NCBI GenBank assembly: GCA_026901365.1
Contig: QLOH01000011.1
Location: 2,294,001-2,358,000 of the forward strand
DNA length: 64,000 nt
Direction: 5' to 3'
DNA from: Sesbania bispinosa
Lineage: Eukaryota; Streptophyta; Magnoliopsida; Fabales; Fabaceae
Shown here: one piece after another, positions 55,270-64,000 of the stretch
How positions within the stretch are numbered: the first letter of the stretch is position 1
How the letters are laid out: the number at the start of each line of letters is the position of its first letter
Made by a program: the position numbers and the translations under genes
The notes under the pieces: model-generated
What the model was told of the DNA's origin: nothing
The model's database searches: none
What the model saw: the letters and a program-made list of their open reading frames with translations, nothing else

Positions 55270-56228
55270 CAAGCAAGTTAGAGTTGTCAATTCAGGTTAT
55301 CCGGTTTGATTTGATGGTGGTAATAAATTTTTATGGATTGGGTTAAAAAACTCGGAAGTTATCTAGACTTTTTAAAAAAGCTCGAGCCTTATATTTTTTT
55401 AGGCTTTGGGTAACTTAGATTTTTTTGGGCTTTTATGAGTTTTTTTGTGGGTAACAGATTTTATCTGGCTGGGTTAAAAAAACTCAGAAATTATTCGTGC
55501 TTCTAAAATAAAGACTCAGGTCTTACATTTTTACGGATTTTTGTAGTTCGTCCCAATTTTGCTAGCTCTAAACCAAGCCATTAGGGTTGCTACCCCTTTT
55601 TTCATAACTTGATTTTGCTTTTTTGATCACTTGCAATGAGGAGGAGGAAGAGGATGTATGGATGTCAAAATGGGGCAGTCTGTTCCAACCTCAGCTAAGC
55701 CTATTTAAAAACGAAACTGGATAGAACAACCCAAATACGAAAATGGATAAAAAATACTAACTCAACCCATTTATAGACAGGGTAAACAGGCTGATCGACC
55801 CCAAAAAAAAATAAAAGTAAAAATTGGAAAATTTTGACAGAATTAGAAAATGGACCGAGCATGCTAACCCAACCCAAAAATTTCATGAGTTTGTTTTTTT
55901 AGTGAATTAATATGGGCGAGGTTATACGGGTTGGGGGTTGGTTGATTGAGTATCCTCAACCTAGCTCCTTTAAATTAATGAGTTAAACGAGGAAAACTCG
56001 TTTTACCATCCCTAGGAGTATAAGAAGGAGAAGAAACAAAATCATATTCGGATCCTTTGCAGTGACATTAGCTACCGAATAGCTAGGAAATAACTGCATA
56101 ATCAATTTGTAGTAAATATCGATAGCTATTCGGTGGCTAACGTGGTTGCAGTGAGGAGAGGATCCTTACACAACAAAATTGTATGTTTTAACCCGATGTT
56201 TAACGACCCAACAAGGATCAAATTAAAA
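55270..56228. other. degenerate MITE-like repeats
   Basis: gggttaaaaaactcggaagt near 55339 and gggttaaaaaaactcagaaa near 55466 form a diverged direct repeat of about 125 bp. The segment 55660-56010 has ggatgtcaaaatggggcagt at its left, with partly complementary gttttaccatccctagg at its right, like a relic MITE. Near 56075 a tgcagtgacattagctaccg/cggtggctaacgtggttgca pair forms a short palindromic element (56058-56155). No gene. Confidence 0.4.
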
Positions 56229-56793
56229 TAAAGGGAAAAATATATTTTTCGTCCCTATAGTTTCGATCAACTTTAGTTTTCGTCCATGTACTTTAAATCC
56301 TATGTTTTTTATCCCTAAACTTTTTAAACCCCCAAACCGTGGTCCCTACTCCTCGGTGAGATATGTTAACATGATGAGTTGTTTAACAAAAGTTACATGT
56401 CAACCTCAATAGGGAGTCCCAAATAACTGATTGATCATCTAATTAACTTTTTTATTAAATTTTAATTATTAAAATAACCCTAATTACTAAATTAGGGTTT
56501 TCACCTGAGCAATTTTACCTGATAAAAAACCTAATTTCATAATTATGATTATTTTAATAATTAAAAAATTAATAAAAAAAGATTAATTAGATGAGTTAGT
56601 TATTTAAAGCACACTATTGAGACTAACATGTAACTTTTTGTTACCCAGCTCATCAGGTTAACAGATCTCACTAACGGCTAGAGACCATGGATTGGGGGTT
56701 TAGAAAGTTTAAGGACAAAAAATAAAGGATTTAAAGTACATGGACGAAAACCAAAGTTGACCGAAATTATAGAGACGAAAAACATATTTTTTT
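56229..56793. mobile_element. palindromic MITE, about 565 bp
   Basis: Left arm ggaaaaatatatttttcgtc...ctaaactttttaaaccccca pairs with right arm tgggggtttagaaagtttaa...gagacgaaaaacatattttt. The next inner blocks (aggtaaaattgctcaggtga-type) are weaker. Non-coding. Confidence 0.75.
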
Positions 56794-57127
56794 CTAAAAA
56801 AAAATTACATATGTGATGATGTAAAGAAAAAAAAAAATCATTTATGAGACAAAAGTTAGTCCATTAACAGAAATCAAAAACTTATTTTACCATACTGAAA
56901 TTATGTAAAAATTAACAAATACGGAGTTATGAATCATTTTAACAAGTTAATCTAAAGTAAACAAATCCAAAATGCAAGTGCTTAAACTATGAATAGGTAA
57001 GCCTAAATAAGCTCTCACCTTATTAAACCGAAGATATTACTGTAAACATTCAAGGAGAACAGATAAGGCTTAAAGTCTTAAACTATGAACAGGTCCAGAA
57101 CTGGAGGTTCGGAATGAGAGGAAGAAA
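56794..57127. other. 3' flank of the intact nitrilase gene
   Basis: From about 56950 the sequence parallels the pseudogene's 3' flank. No clear single polyadenylation site was chosen; several AATAAA-like words exist on the minus strand. Confidence 0.35.
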
Positions 57128-60044
57128 CTATTTGGTCTTCTCCTCAATTTTTGTCGACGTTGAAGTAAAAGTAACTGGGTTTGTTGGATGGTCCTTGACA
57201 ATCAAGCTGAGCACTTCAGGCCTTGAATAGTGTCCAACCACATCAAAATCGAACTTGGCTCTCGCTATTTCTCCAAGATCTGCGCAAAATTTTCAAGAAT
57301 CAGAGTGTAACATTCAACTCATAAAGGCATATCCTTATGATAATGGAAGTCAATGAAAGTAATCCATCATAGAACCCCTTCAAGAGACCGCAAGGGACAT
57401 ATTATTAGTCCTAGGTGATTTGAAAATAGTGCAGTTTGGTTTCCTCAAGTTTAACCACAAACTCAACCACGTTGTTTCACAAATTTAATTTAGTTGACTA
57501 TTTCCATACGTTATTTTAGCTCCTATATGGAATATAAGATCCGTGCAAGTTTCCAAGTATGAAGTTTCATTTGGTTCGATTTGATTCAAGTAAAATTATC
57601 TTTAGTGTATAACCAATCTGGACTTCAAACTAAGATATATATATATATATATATATATACTAGCAAGTAGCAACACTCTCTAACGTACATTTTATTATTG
57701 GAGAAATTTCATGTAAGTTTCACTAAATCATATGAGTCCCACCCCCTATTTGGTGGGATTTACATGAATTTCATGCAACCATAAAGAGTGTGTTGAAAAG
57801 AGTATTAGAATGTATATGTTGCTAGCATTCCTCTCAAACTAGAAGTCTTGACTCAAATATTTCTCTCAAATTTTATATTTTTTAATAATCTTTCCAACAC
57901 AGACATTCTATATATTTTCCCCGTTGAAATTATAGCCTATAGGTTAGATGAAAAAGGAAGAGAAGGGGAAAAACCTGAGTCTTGTATTATTAAATTTGGA
58001 GATATATTATTAATAAATGATTTGAATATATGATGAAATTGTGTAATAAGCTAACAATCTAGGTCAAATATTAGTGTTGTCCTACTAATACAAGTCCAGC
58101 CATCCTAATAAAATCACCAACCAAACAAAATTCCTAACATACTATGAATCCCATATCCTAATACTCTAATACAAGTAGCGTTGACTTGGATCCACATTTG
58201 AAACGTGATTTGGAAGTAAACCAAACACACTAAATTAATCAAAGAAAATAATATTCCTTGCACGTAACAGAGTTCAAGCAGAAAGTGTAAATATCAGACA
58301 AGCATGACATACCAAGGTCTGCTGAGATCAGTGCCTCCCCCTCATAATTTGGTCCAGCCAAAACAGCCCCTGATGGTGATATAATGACACTACCCCCAGC
58401 ACATACAACAGAATCTGGTGTTAGGTCCTCTTCTGCCCCTGAAAATACATACTCTGGAGGGGGTGGGTAATCCTTCCTTCTACAGAACTGGTTTGCTGAC
58501 AAAACAAAACATCCACCTTCAAGAGCAATATGGGTCATTGATGCTCGCCACACATCCCTGGCATCAGCTGTAGGTGCACAATATATCTCTACACCTGTTA
58601 AACAAAGCCCTATAGATTTAGCAAAACATAACAAAATGCTGGTGCAAAAACACTAACTGTGCAATTTCTAACGTGGGATGAAAATTGCTAACGTGGGGGA
58701 TAAAGTTTAAAATCATAACAAAATGCTGGTGTAAAAACTCCAACTGTGTAATTTCTATGTAATTTCATAGAAAAACATAACAAATTGCTTATGCTAAACA
58801 TATAGCCCCATAGTTTCGCATAAGCAATTTGTTATGTTCATGCTCTTATGTAATGTTGCTTACAACATATATAACATAGTGTGTAATTGGGGGATAAAAA
58901 AATCAAATTTCATACCTTTAGCATACATTGCTGTCCTTAATAGCGGCATTCTGTTCTCCCAACAAATGGCAGCACCTATTTTTCCAATGGGAGTTTCAAA
59001 CACTGGAATTGTTGATCCATCTCCAAATCCCCAGATAACCCGTTCCAATGCTGTTGGCATGAGTTTCCTGTGCTTTCCTAGGTAATGGCCTTGAGAATCA
59101 AAGAAGAGAACGGTACAGTAAAGTGTGTAGCCATCCCTCTCTATCACACCCATCACCAAGTATACTTTATACTTCCCTGCCATTGCTGCCAATCTATCCA
59201 CTTCAGGACCTGCAGCAATACAAGATATGTTGATGGAAAGTGTGTGCCCACAGCAACTTGGATCAGTTTGAATAGATCAATGAACATTTTAGGTATGAAA
59301 TTTTTGTAACAAAAACTCATCCCCTGATTTTTCCTCTCCAATTAAGGTGACATCAAATTTGATTCTTAATATTAGGTCAGTTTAATATGGAGGTAAAAAC
59401 TAATGGATAAATTATATTAGAAAAGTATATAACTCATTCATAAAATTTTCACCTCAATTTTTATATCATACAAGACTGATCCTTATATTCATAATTCTCG
59501 GACTGAATAAAGTAATGTCAGCAGAATAATTCATTTTTGTGCTTGTAAAAATAAAAGACCTAGTTGATAGTAGCCCAACAATTAGGTTTAAGAAAATAAA
59601 TGTATACAATCAAAGTGGTCAAACTTCTAGATCCAATCTAAAATGCAACAAGGGAAGTACACACACAAAGCAAAATTTTGACTCGGGATGTTAGATCTTA
59701 CTTTTAACAAATTATACTAATATAATAAAAATGTATATATACATAAAAATAACTCAAATTGACAAAATGCCTTTAATAACAACTAACAATTACATAAATC
59801 CTAATTCAATTATTTCTTATTTTACTTGTTAGATCTGAATCGTAGTAGTACTGTGATTAATGTTATTTGGATCTTTGATCATTAATACCAAGGCATAGTT
59901 GTGGTCCTAACACTCAAGTGGTGATTAGGCAAAATCATCGAATCAGTAGTGAGTAATGACTCTAGAGTTTGGACTTGTAAATAAGTAAAATTCATCTGCG
60001 CTAAGTAAAATGAATAGTTCTGCTAAGGTTTGTGACCGCTTATC

Positions 60045-60093
<49 letters not shown>

Positions 60094-60881
60094 CAAGTGC
60101 TCTTATGAAATTATTATGGATTAAAGATAAAATGTACTTGAAAAAACATAAAAATAAAGTTTTATGTTATAGAAAGGATTTGCTCTGAAGTCTAAACAAT
60201 AAACATACAGTAACTGCGATTCATAGCTCTTACCAGGCACATCAATGGCTGCAGCATGATACTTGCGGAACTCCTCTCTACCCTTGGCTGTGCGGTTTCC
60301 AATAGAAACACCAAAACCAGAACCACGCGGGTAGCCACCCACAAATGCTTCTGGAAACACCACAAGCTGGGACCCATAACCAGCAGCTTCAGCCACCAAT
60401 CTCTCAGCCTTATCTGCACGCAAAATCATTCAGACGATTCAACACAAATAACCCAACGTTCTCATTTCACTTCACCTAAGAAACAACAGTGTAGCTCAAA
60501 CGGAAATATAATCATCACAGAGCTAAGCTCTCAAACCAAAAATTTTTCATTATAGGATCTATTTGAGGCACCCCAAATGGTATATTTTACACAAAAGACA
60601 AGAACTTTAATACCAAAATGAAAACGGTAAGACAAGGGTAGAATTTTTTTTAAGAAAAAACTAACAATTGTTGGATGAAACAGAATGAAGGACAAAAAGG
60701 GCAAGTAAAAGTTTGATTGGATCATTGGGAAAGAACCTAAAGTAGCGGGAGTGTCGTAGAAGATGGTAGAGGCCTGAACAACAGTGGCTCGGACGGTGGG
60801 CGCATTGAAATCAGAACCCATGTCCACCTCTGCGAACACTGGCCCATCGTTTATGGTTGGGGTTGTTGTAACAAGCGCCAT
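57128..60881 (-). CDS. NIT4: NIT4-type nitrilase / beta-cyanoalanine hydratase, intact, 5 exons
   Basis: Exons on the minus strand: 60737-60881, 60234-60413, 58916-59209, 58313-58594 and 57128-57279. They total 1053 nt, giving 350 codons plus TAG, and all introns are GT-AG. The carbon-nitrogen hydrolase triad is present: Glu70 in FPEAFVGGYPRG, Lys157 in GKHRKLMPT, Cys191 in AAICWENRMP. DLDLGEIA and DVVGHYSRPEVLSL near the C-terminus are as in plant NIT4. No transit peptide is evident, so cytosolic. NIT4 enzymes convert beta-cyanoalanine to Asp and Asn, the last step of cyanide detoxification (the cyanide arises with ethylene). The start is the only upstream in-frame Met. A diverged copy of the same structure lies at 5392-20100. 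Intron 2 carries a long (AT)n. The enzyme assignment rests on motifs; nitrile preference cannot be read from sequence. Confidence 0.96.
57631..57660. repeat. (AT)n microsatellite in intron 4
   Basis: An atatat run of about 29 bp inside intron 4 of the intact nitrilase gene. Confidence 0.9.
58184..58232. mobile_element. partial MITE in intron 4
   Basis: ccacatttgaaacgtgattt then gtaaaccaaacacacta matches the right half of the 126-bp palindromic MITE at 10284-10409. The left half is missing. Confidence 0.55.
60043..60091. repeat. (AT)n microsatellite in intron 2
   Basis: About 24 at units, uninterrupted. Probably polymorphic in length. Confidence 0.95.
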
Positions 60882-60949
60882 GTCTTCTACAATTCAACTC
60901 TGTTCTTCTCAGTTGCTGTCTCAAGAATCAGAATGATCCCGTCACTTCA

Positions 60950-60965
60950 GCTCCATATAAATGTA
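60950..60965 (-). promoter_or_regulatory. possible TATA region of the intact nitrilase gene
   Basis: On the minus strand the sequence tacatttatatggagc lies about 70-80 bp before the ATG at 60881. The pseudogene has ctttttatggagc at the aligned position and a stronger tatataaatag further out. Leader spacing is short, so the real transcription start is uncertain. Confidence 0.35.
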
Positions 60966-61805
60966 AGTAATTATCTATTATAATATAATATATAAAACTT
61001 GTTATTTCAAGTTTTTCAAGTCGAAATTGACGTTTTATGAAATATATTGGACGAAAATAATTTAAAATCAATTATGTAGAATCGATTTTGGATGATTCAA
61101 AATTTAAACTAAACAAGCACTAAACCTCTATATTTTTTATATATATGAAAAATCCTGGGAACGGGACGAGAGTCGGTAAATATAAGTTATGTTTCTGTTT
61201 GATGAAATTAAAAGGGAGAACATAACAGAATACATAATTAAAATAGTGGAACATTTTTTACTTTGTTAAAAAAAAAGTGGAACCAACCGGAACGGAAGAA
61301 CATTCTATTAAACGCTTTTTATTGACAAAATTACCATTATTTATCTTTTTAACTCTTTCACCACAAAAAAAACAAAATCCTCACTACGAAAATATCTTTT
61401 TACTCTCATCTGTCTTGCATATATTACATGTTTACAAATAATTTAATTGTTAATTATTAACATATAAATTCCAAACATCATTTTCTTGAAATTAACATGT
61501 AATCCAATGTTTATATATTAATATATTAATAACTTTTAAGAATATTATATAATAATAATAATAATAATAGTCATAAAACAACAAATGTGAAAAGTGCTCT
61601 ATTATATTCCGTTGAGTTTTTTATACTCAACCAAACATTAAACATGATAGGGATATATGTGTAATTAAACATGGTGTTCTATTCTGTTCAGCAAGCACCA
61701 AATGCAAAATATGACACATGGTTCTGTTCCGTTCTGTTGTTACCAAACACAATATAAATATATTATTGTTCTGTTCCATTTCGTACAGTGGTAAGAAGAA
61801 CAACC
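60966..61805. other. upstream flank, degenerate MITEs
   Basis: Bases 61030-61120 (ttggacgaaaataatttaaa, aaactaaacaagcacta) are another decayed member of the 11094/54832 MITE family. From 61190 to 61800 words like ttctgttccgttctgttgtt and ggaaccaaccggaacggaag suggest an inverted-repeat element, but I could not set its ends. No gene. Confidence 0.35.
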
Positions 61806-63190
61806 CTAGATGAAGGAACTTCAACATCACAAGGAAAACAGATATTTGTAGGAGAAATTGAAAAATCTTTACATAATTAGGCAATTCCAAAAATTAAAAA
61901 TAGTCAGGTATACAAAAGGACCTCCTTTTGGTCTAATCATCCTGATGAGGAGATTCATCAACTTGAATACTCCTATCCAGGAATGAGAAATGAAAAAATA
62001 ATACAAGTACTAGAACAAGAAATGTTAGACAAACATATTAAAAAGGGATTCAATTTTATTCATCTAGGACTAATACAATTAGCAGTAAAACCAAATTATA
62101 AAATAGGCGTAGATATGCCAGCTTTAGCAGTTCTAAGGGACATGAGACTTCTTAGGATAAAAGATTCAATCATTGCAGCTTTAGAAAGCAATCTACATGA
62201 TGGACCCGCTTTCCTTAATTGTTATCCAAATTTTGCTATGAGTTTAACAAATGAAAAAATAGCTAGTGCCATAAAATTTTTTATAAAATCTCCAAACAAC
62301 ATAGTAGATGAAACAACAGACCCATTTCACATAATATTTAGGATATGTTATAAGGTTACAAAAGTAAATCATGGATTCAAAGCTTTAAAAGAGGCACCTT
62401 TACATGAAACTATTGTAGTAGAAGCAAATTTGAAAAGAAATATGGTACAAATTCCTAAAAAACTTAGTCATGAAGAAATCTCAAAAAGAATACCAGAATA
62501 ATGGGTTTTGGAAGATGCTATTCAGCAACCAAAGATGTATAATACGGAGATAAGGGAAATTATTGAAGATGGGCAAAATGTTAGGCTAAGATTTAATAGA
62601 TCTATATCACATAGAATTAGAGAGATACGAGTTCTTAAAAAACCAGAACCATCTAGACATTCGGTAGACAACTCTACTATAAATTTAGATATAAGAGGAT
62701 TAGATAATATGGCTAGGCTAGGCATTTCAATACCAGTTTATGAAGAAACTGAAAACTATTCACCAACAACATCTCAAGTATTAAATACACTAACAAAAGA
62801 AAATCCATTTAAAATTGATAAAAGTTGGATTAGAAAAGATATAGAAGCAGAATACAATAAAGAAAAAAGTGATTGGTTTTTCAAGACATATACCAGAGAA
62901 CAAACAATAGAATTTAGAAATAAATTTTATAAATATTTAGAAGAAATAGAATTAAACATGTATTTCTTTGATTGGATAGAACAATACTTTAAAGAGAATA
63001 AAATAGAATATCCTTTTTATAGGGAAATTAATCCCTTAAACAAGATAACTACAACATGGAAAATCATAAATGGGAAAGTAGTGGAATCATAATACCCTCC
63101 ACAAGAAGCAACAAAAATACCACTTTCAAAAAATGTAGAAGTAGAAGCTTCACCATATAAAGGAATAAATCCACAAGAAAAAAAAAAGTA
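61806..63190 (+). pseudogene. endogenous pararetrovirus (Caulimoviridae) ORF, movement-protein region
   Basis: Plus strand, one frame. The region about 61983-62501 contains FIHLGLIQLAVKPNYKIGV, MRLLRIKDSIIAALESNL and GPAFLNCYPNFAMSLTNEKI. This is the pattern of caulimovirid cell-to-cell movement proteins (30K superfamily), with the order of the G-x-x-Q, the R-D-x-R region and the F-N-C-x-P-N-F motif preserved. Further codons run on to 63092 and 63189 in the same frame. The frame is cut by TAG at 61878-61880 and TAA at 62499-62501 and 63090-63092, so no full movement protein can be made. Presumably an old integration. The genus (florendovirus- or petuvirus-like) cannot be fixed without the reverse transcriptase, which lies beyond the window. 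Confidence 0.82.
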
Positions 63191-64000
63191 ATAGAAAAGA
63201 ATGATATTAATAAAATCCATCAACAATTAAATTATTCAAATATTGTTTTAGGAGTAATAACAAAACAATTAGGAAGAATTGAAAATCAAGGAGAAACAAG
63301 TAGTTCAAAATGTATTTTAAAAGGAAAAGAATTAGAAAAGCCTATATATAAAATAAATACCTTACCTCCACAAACCATAGAAGCTTTTAGAAAGAAAAAG
63401 GGTGTAGAACTAGAAGTTGAAGAATTAAAAACAAAAATTGCACGATTAAGTTCAGACAAACCTTCAGTAAATATGATAGAAACAGATATAGAAATTAATA
63501 AGATAGGTTTTAAAAATAATTATCCAAAAATTAAAACATATTATAATAGACCCTCCTTGCCAGATGTTTTACTAGAGGAAAGAACACAATTTGTACAAAA
63601 TTCTTATACAGGAATGGATTTAATTGAGTGGAATTTAGATGGGCTAAGTGAACAAGCAATATTAGATTTTACATCACAAATGGCTATGGCGGTAACGACT
63701 TATAAGGTTAAAGGATTATTAGATAAAGTCGTATCTGAAGCCATAATACAAGGATTTATAGAACAACTAAGAGGTTGGTGGGATAATGCCTTACATCCCT
63801 CGGATAAAGAAACTATTCTAAGTCATATAAAACAAGAATCATGAGAGGAAGATGCGGTGTCAGTATTAATTTTTGCAATTGTACAACATTTTGTGGGAGA
63901 TCCTAGTATATTCAAAGAAAGGGTAGCTATACAGTTAGCCAAACTAAGGTATCCAACGAAGTCGGATTATCAATGGTACAAAGATATGTTCTTATCTAAA
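63191..64000 (+). pseudogene. endogenous pararetrovirus ORF, coat-protein-like region
   Basis: After an A-run at about 63176-63189 the reading frame changes and runs on with a coiled-coil-like segment (INKIHQQLNYSNIVLGVITK). A capsid-like region follows, with GFIEQLRGWWDNALHPSDKE. TGA at 63842-63844 interrupts it and the same frame then continues to the window edge. The GWWD context is shared by caulimovirid coat proteins and some retrotransposon gag proteins. Because it is fused downstream of a movement-protein domain, the viral reading is preferred. The zinc finger, protease and reverse transcriptase are expected to the right, outside the window. Confidence 0.7.

Overview
The window is nuclear DNA of a flowering plant. 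It is AT-rich, its genes have introns, and it is packed with plant transposon families (CACTA, hAT, MULE, PIF/Harbinger, Stowaway-like MITEs, tRNA-derived SINEs, a Tat-lineage Ty3/gypsy element) plus an endogenous caulimovirid. The nitrilase and MITE types resemble those of papilionoid legumes, but that placement is inference. Only one gene looks intact: a five-exon NIT4-type nitrilase on the minus strand at 57128-60881, whose spliced ORF is 350 codons plus stop with the Glu-Lys-Cys triad present. Layout. 1-3.9 kb: the inner part of a CACTA-like element ending at 3903, with two tandem-repeat arrays. 3.9-5.4 kb: an RNase H-like fragment, then unassigned DNA. 5.4-20.8 kb: a second copy of the nitrilase gene, now a pseudogene. 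It has lost its ATG, carries a nonsense codon and has a truncated exon 2. Exon 1 holds an hAT element (itself hit by a MULE) and a poly(A)-tailed LINE-like insertion at the start codon. Intron 1 holds a 3.9 kb PIF/Harbinger element beside its own deletion derivative. 21.8-37.2 kb: a repeat block D, split by a 14 kb composite element (22308-36352) with TIR-like ends and TAA flanks. That composite carries fragments of a raffinose-synthase-like gene and a dirigent gene, and a 10.2 kb Tat retrotransposon (23374-33558) sits inside it. Block D also holds two SINEs. The related block D' (52340-53220) lacks all three insertions and serves as an empty-site control. 38.1-39.6 kb: a foldback MULE made of nested palindromes. 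40-52 kb: a patchwork of MITEs, MULEs and tandem repeats. 52.3-57 kb: D' and more MITEs. 57.1-60.9 kb: the intact nitrilase gene. 61.8 kb to the end: a broken pararetrovirus ORF on the plus strand that runs out of the window. How the parts relate: the two nitrilase copies align exon by exon, so each insertion in the 5-20 kb copy can be read against the 57-61 kb copy, and D can be read against D'. NIT4 enzymes hydrolyse or hydrate beta-cyanoalanine during cyanide detoxification. The rest of the window is largely a record of successive transposition, mostly with target-site duplications that can be read directly. No operons, CRISPR arrays, rRNA genes or free-standing tRNA genes were seen.
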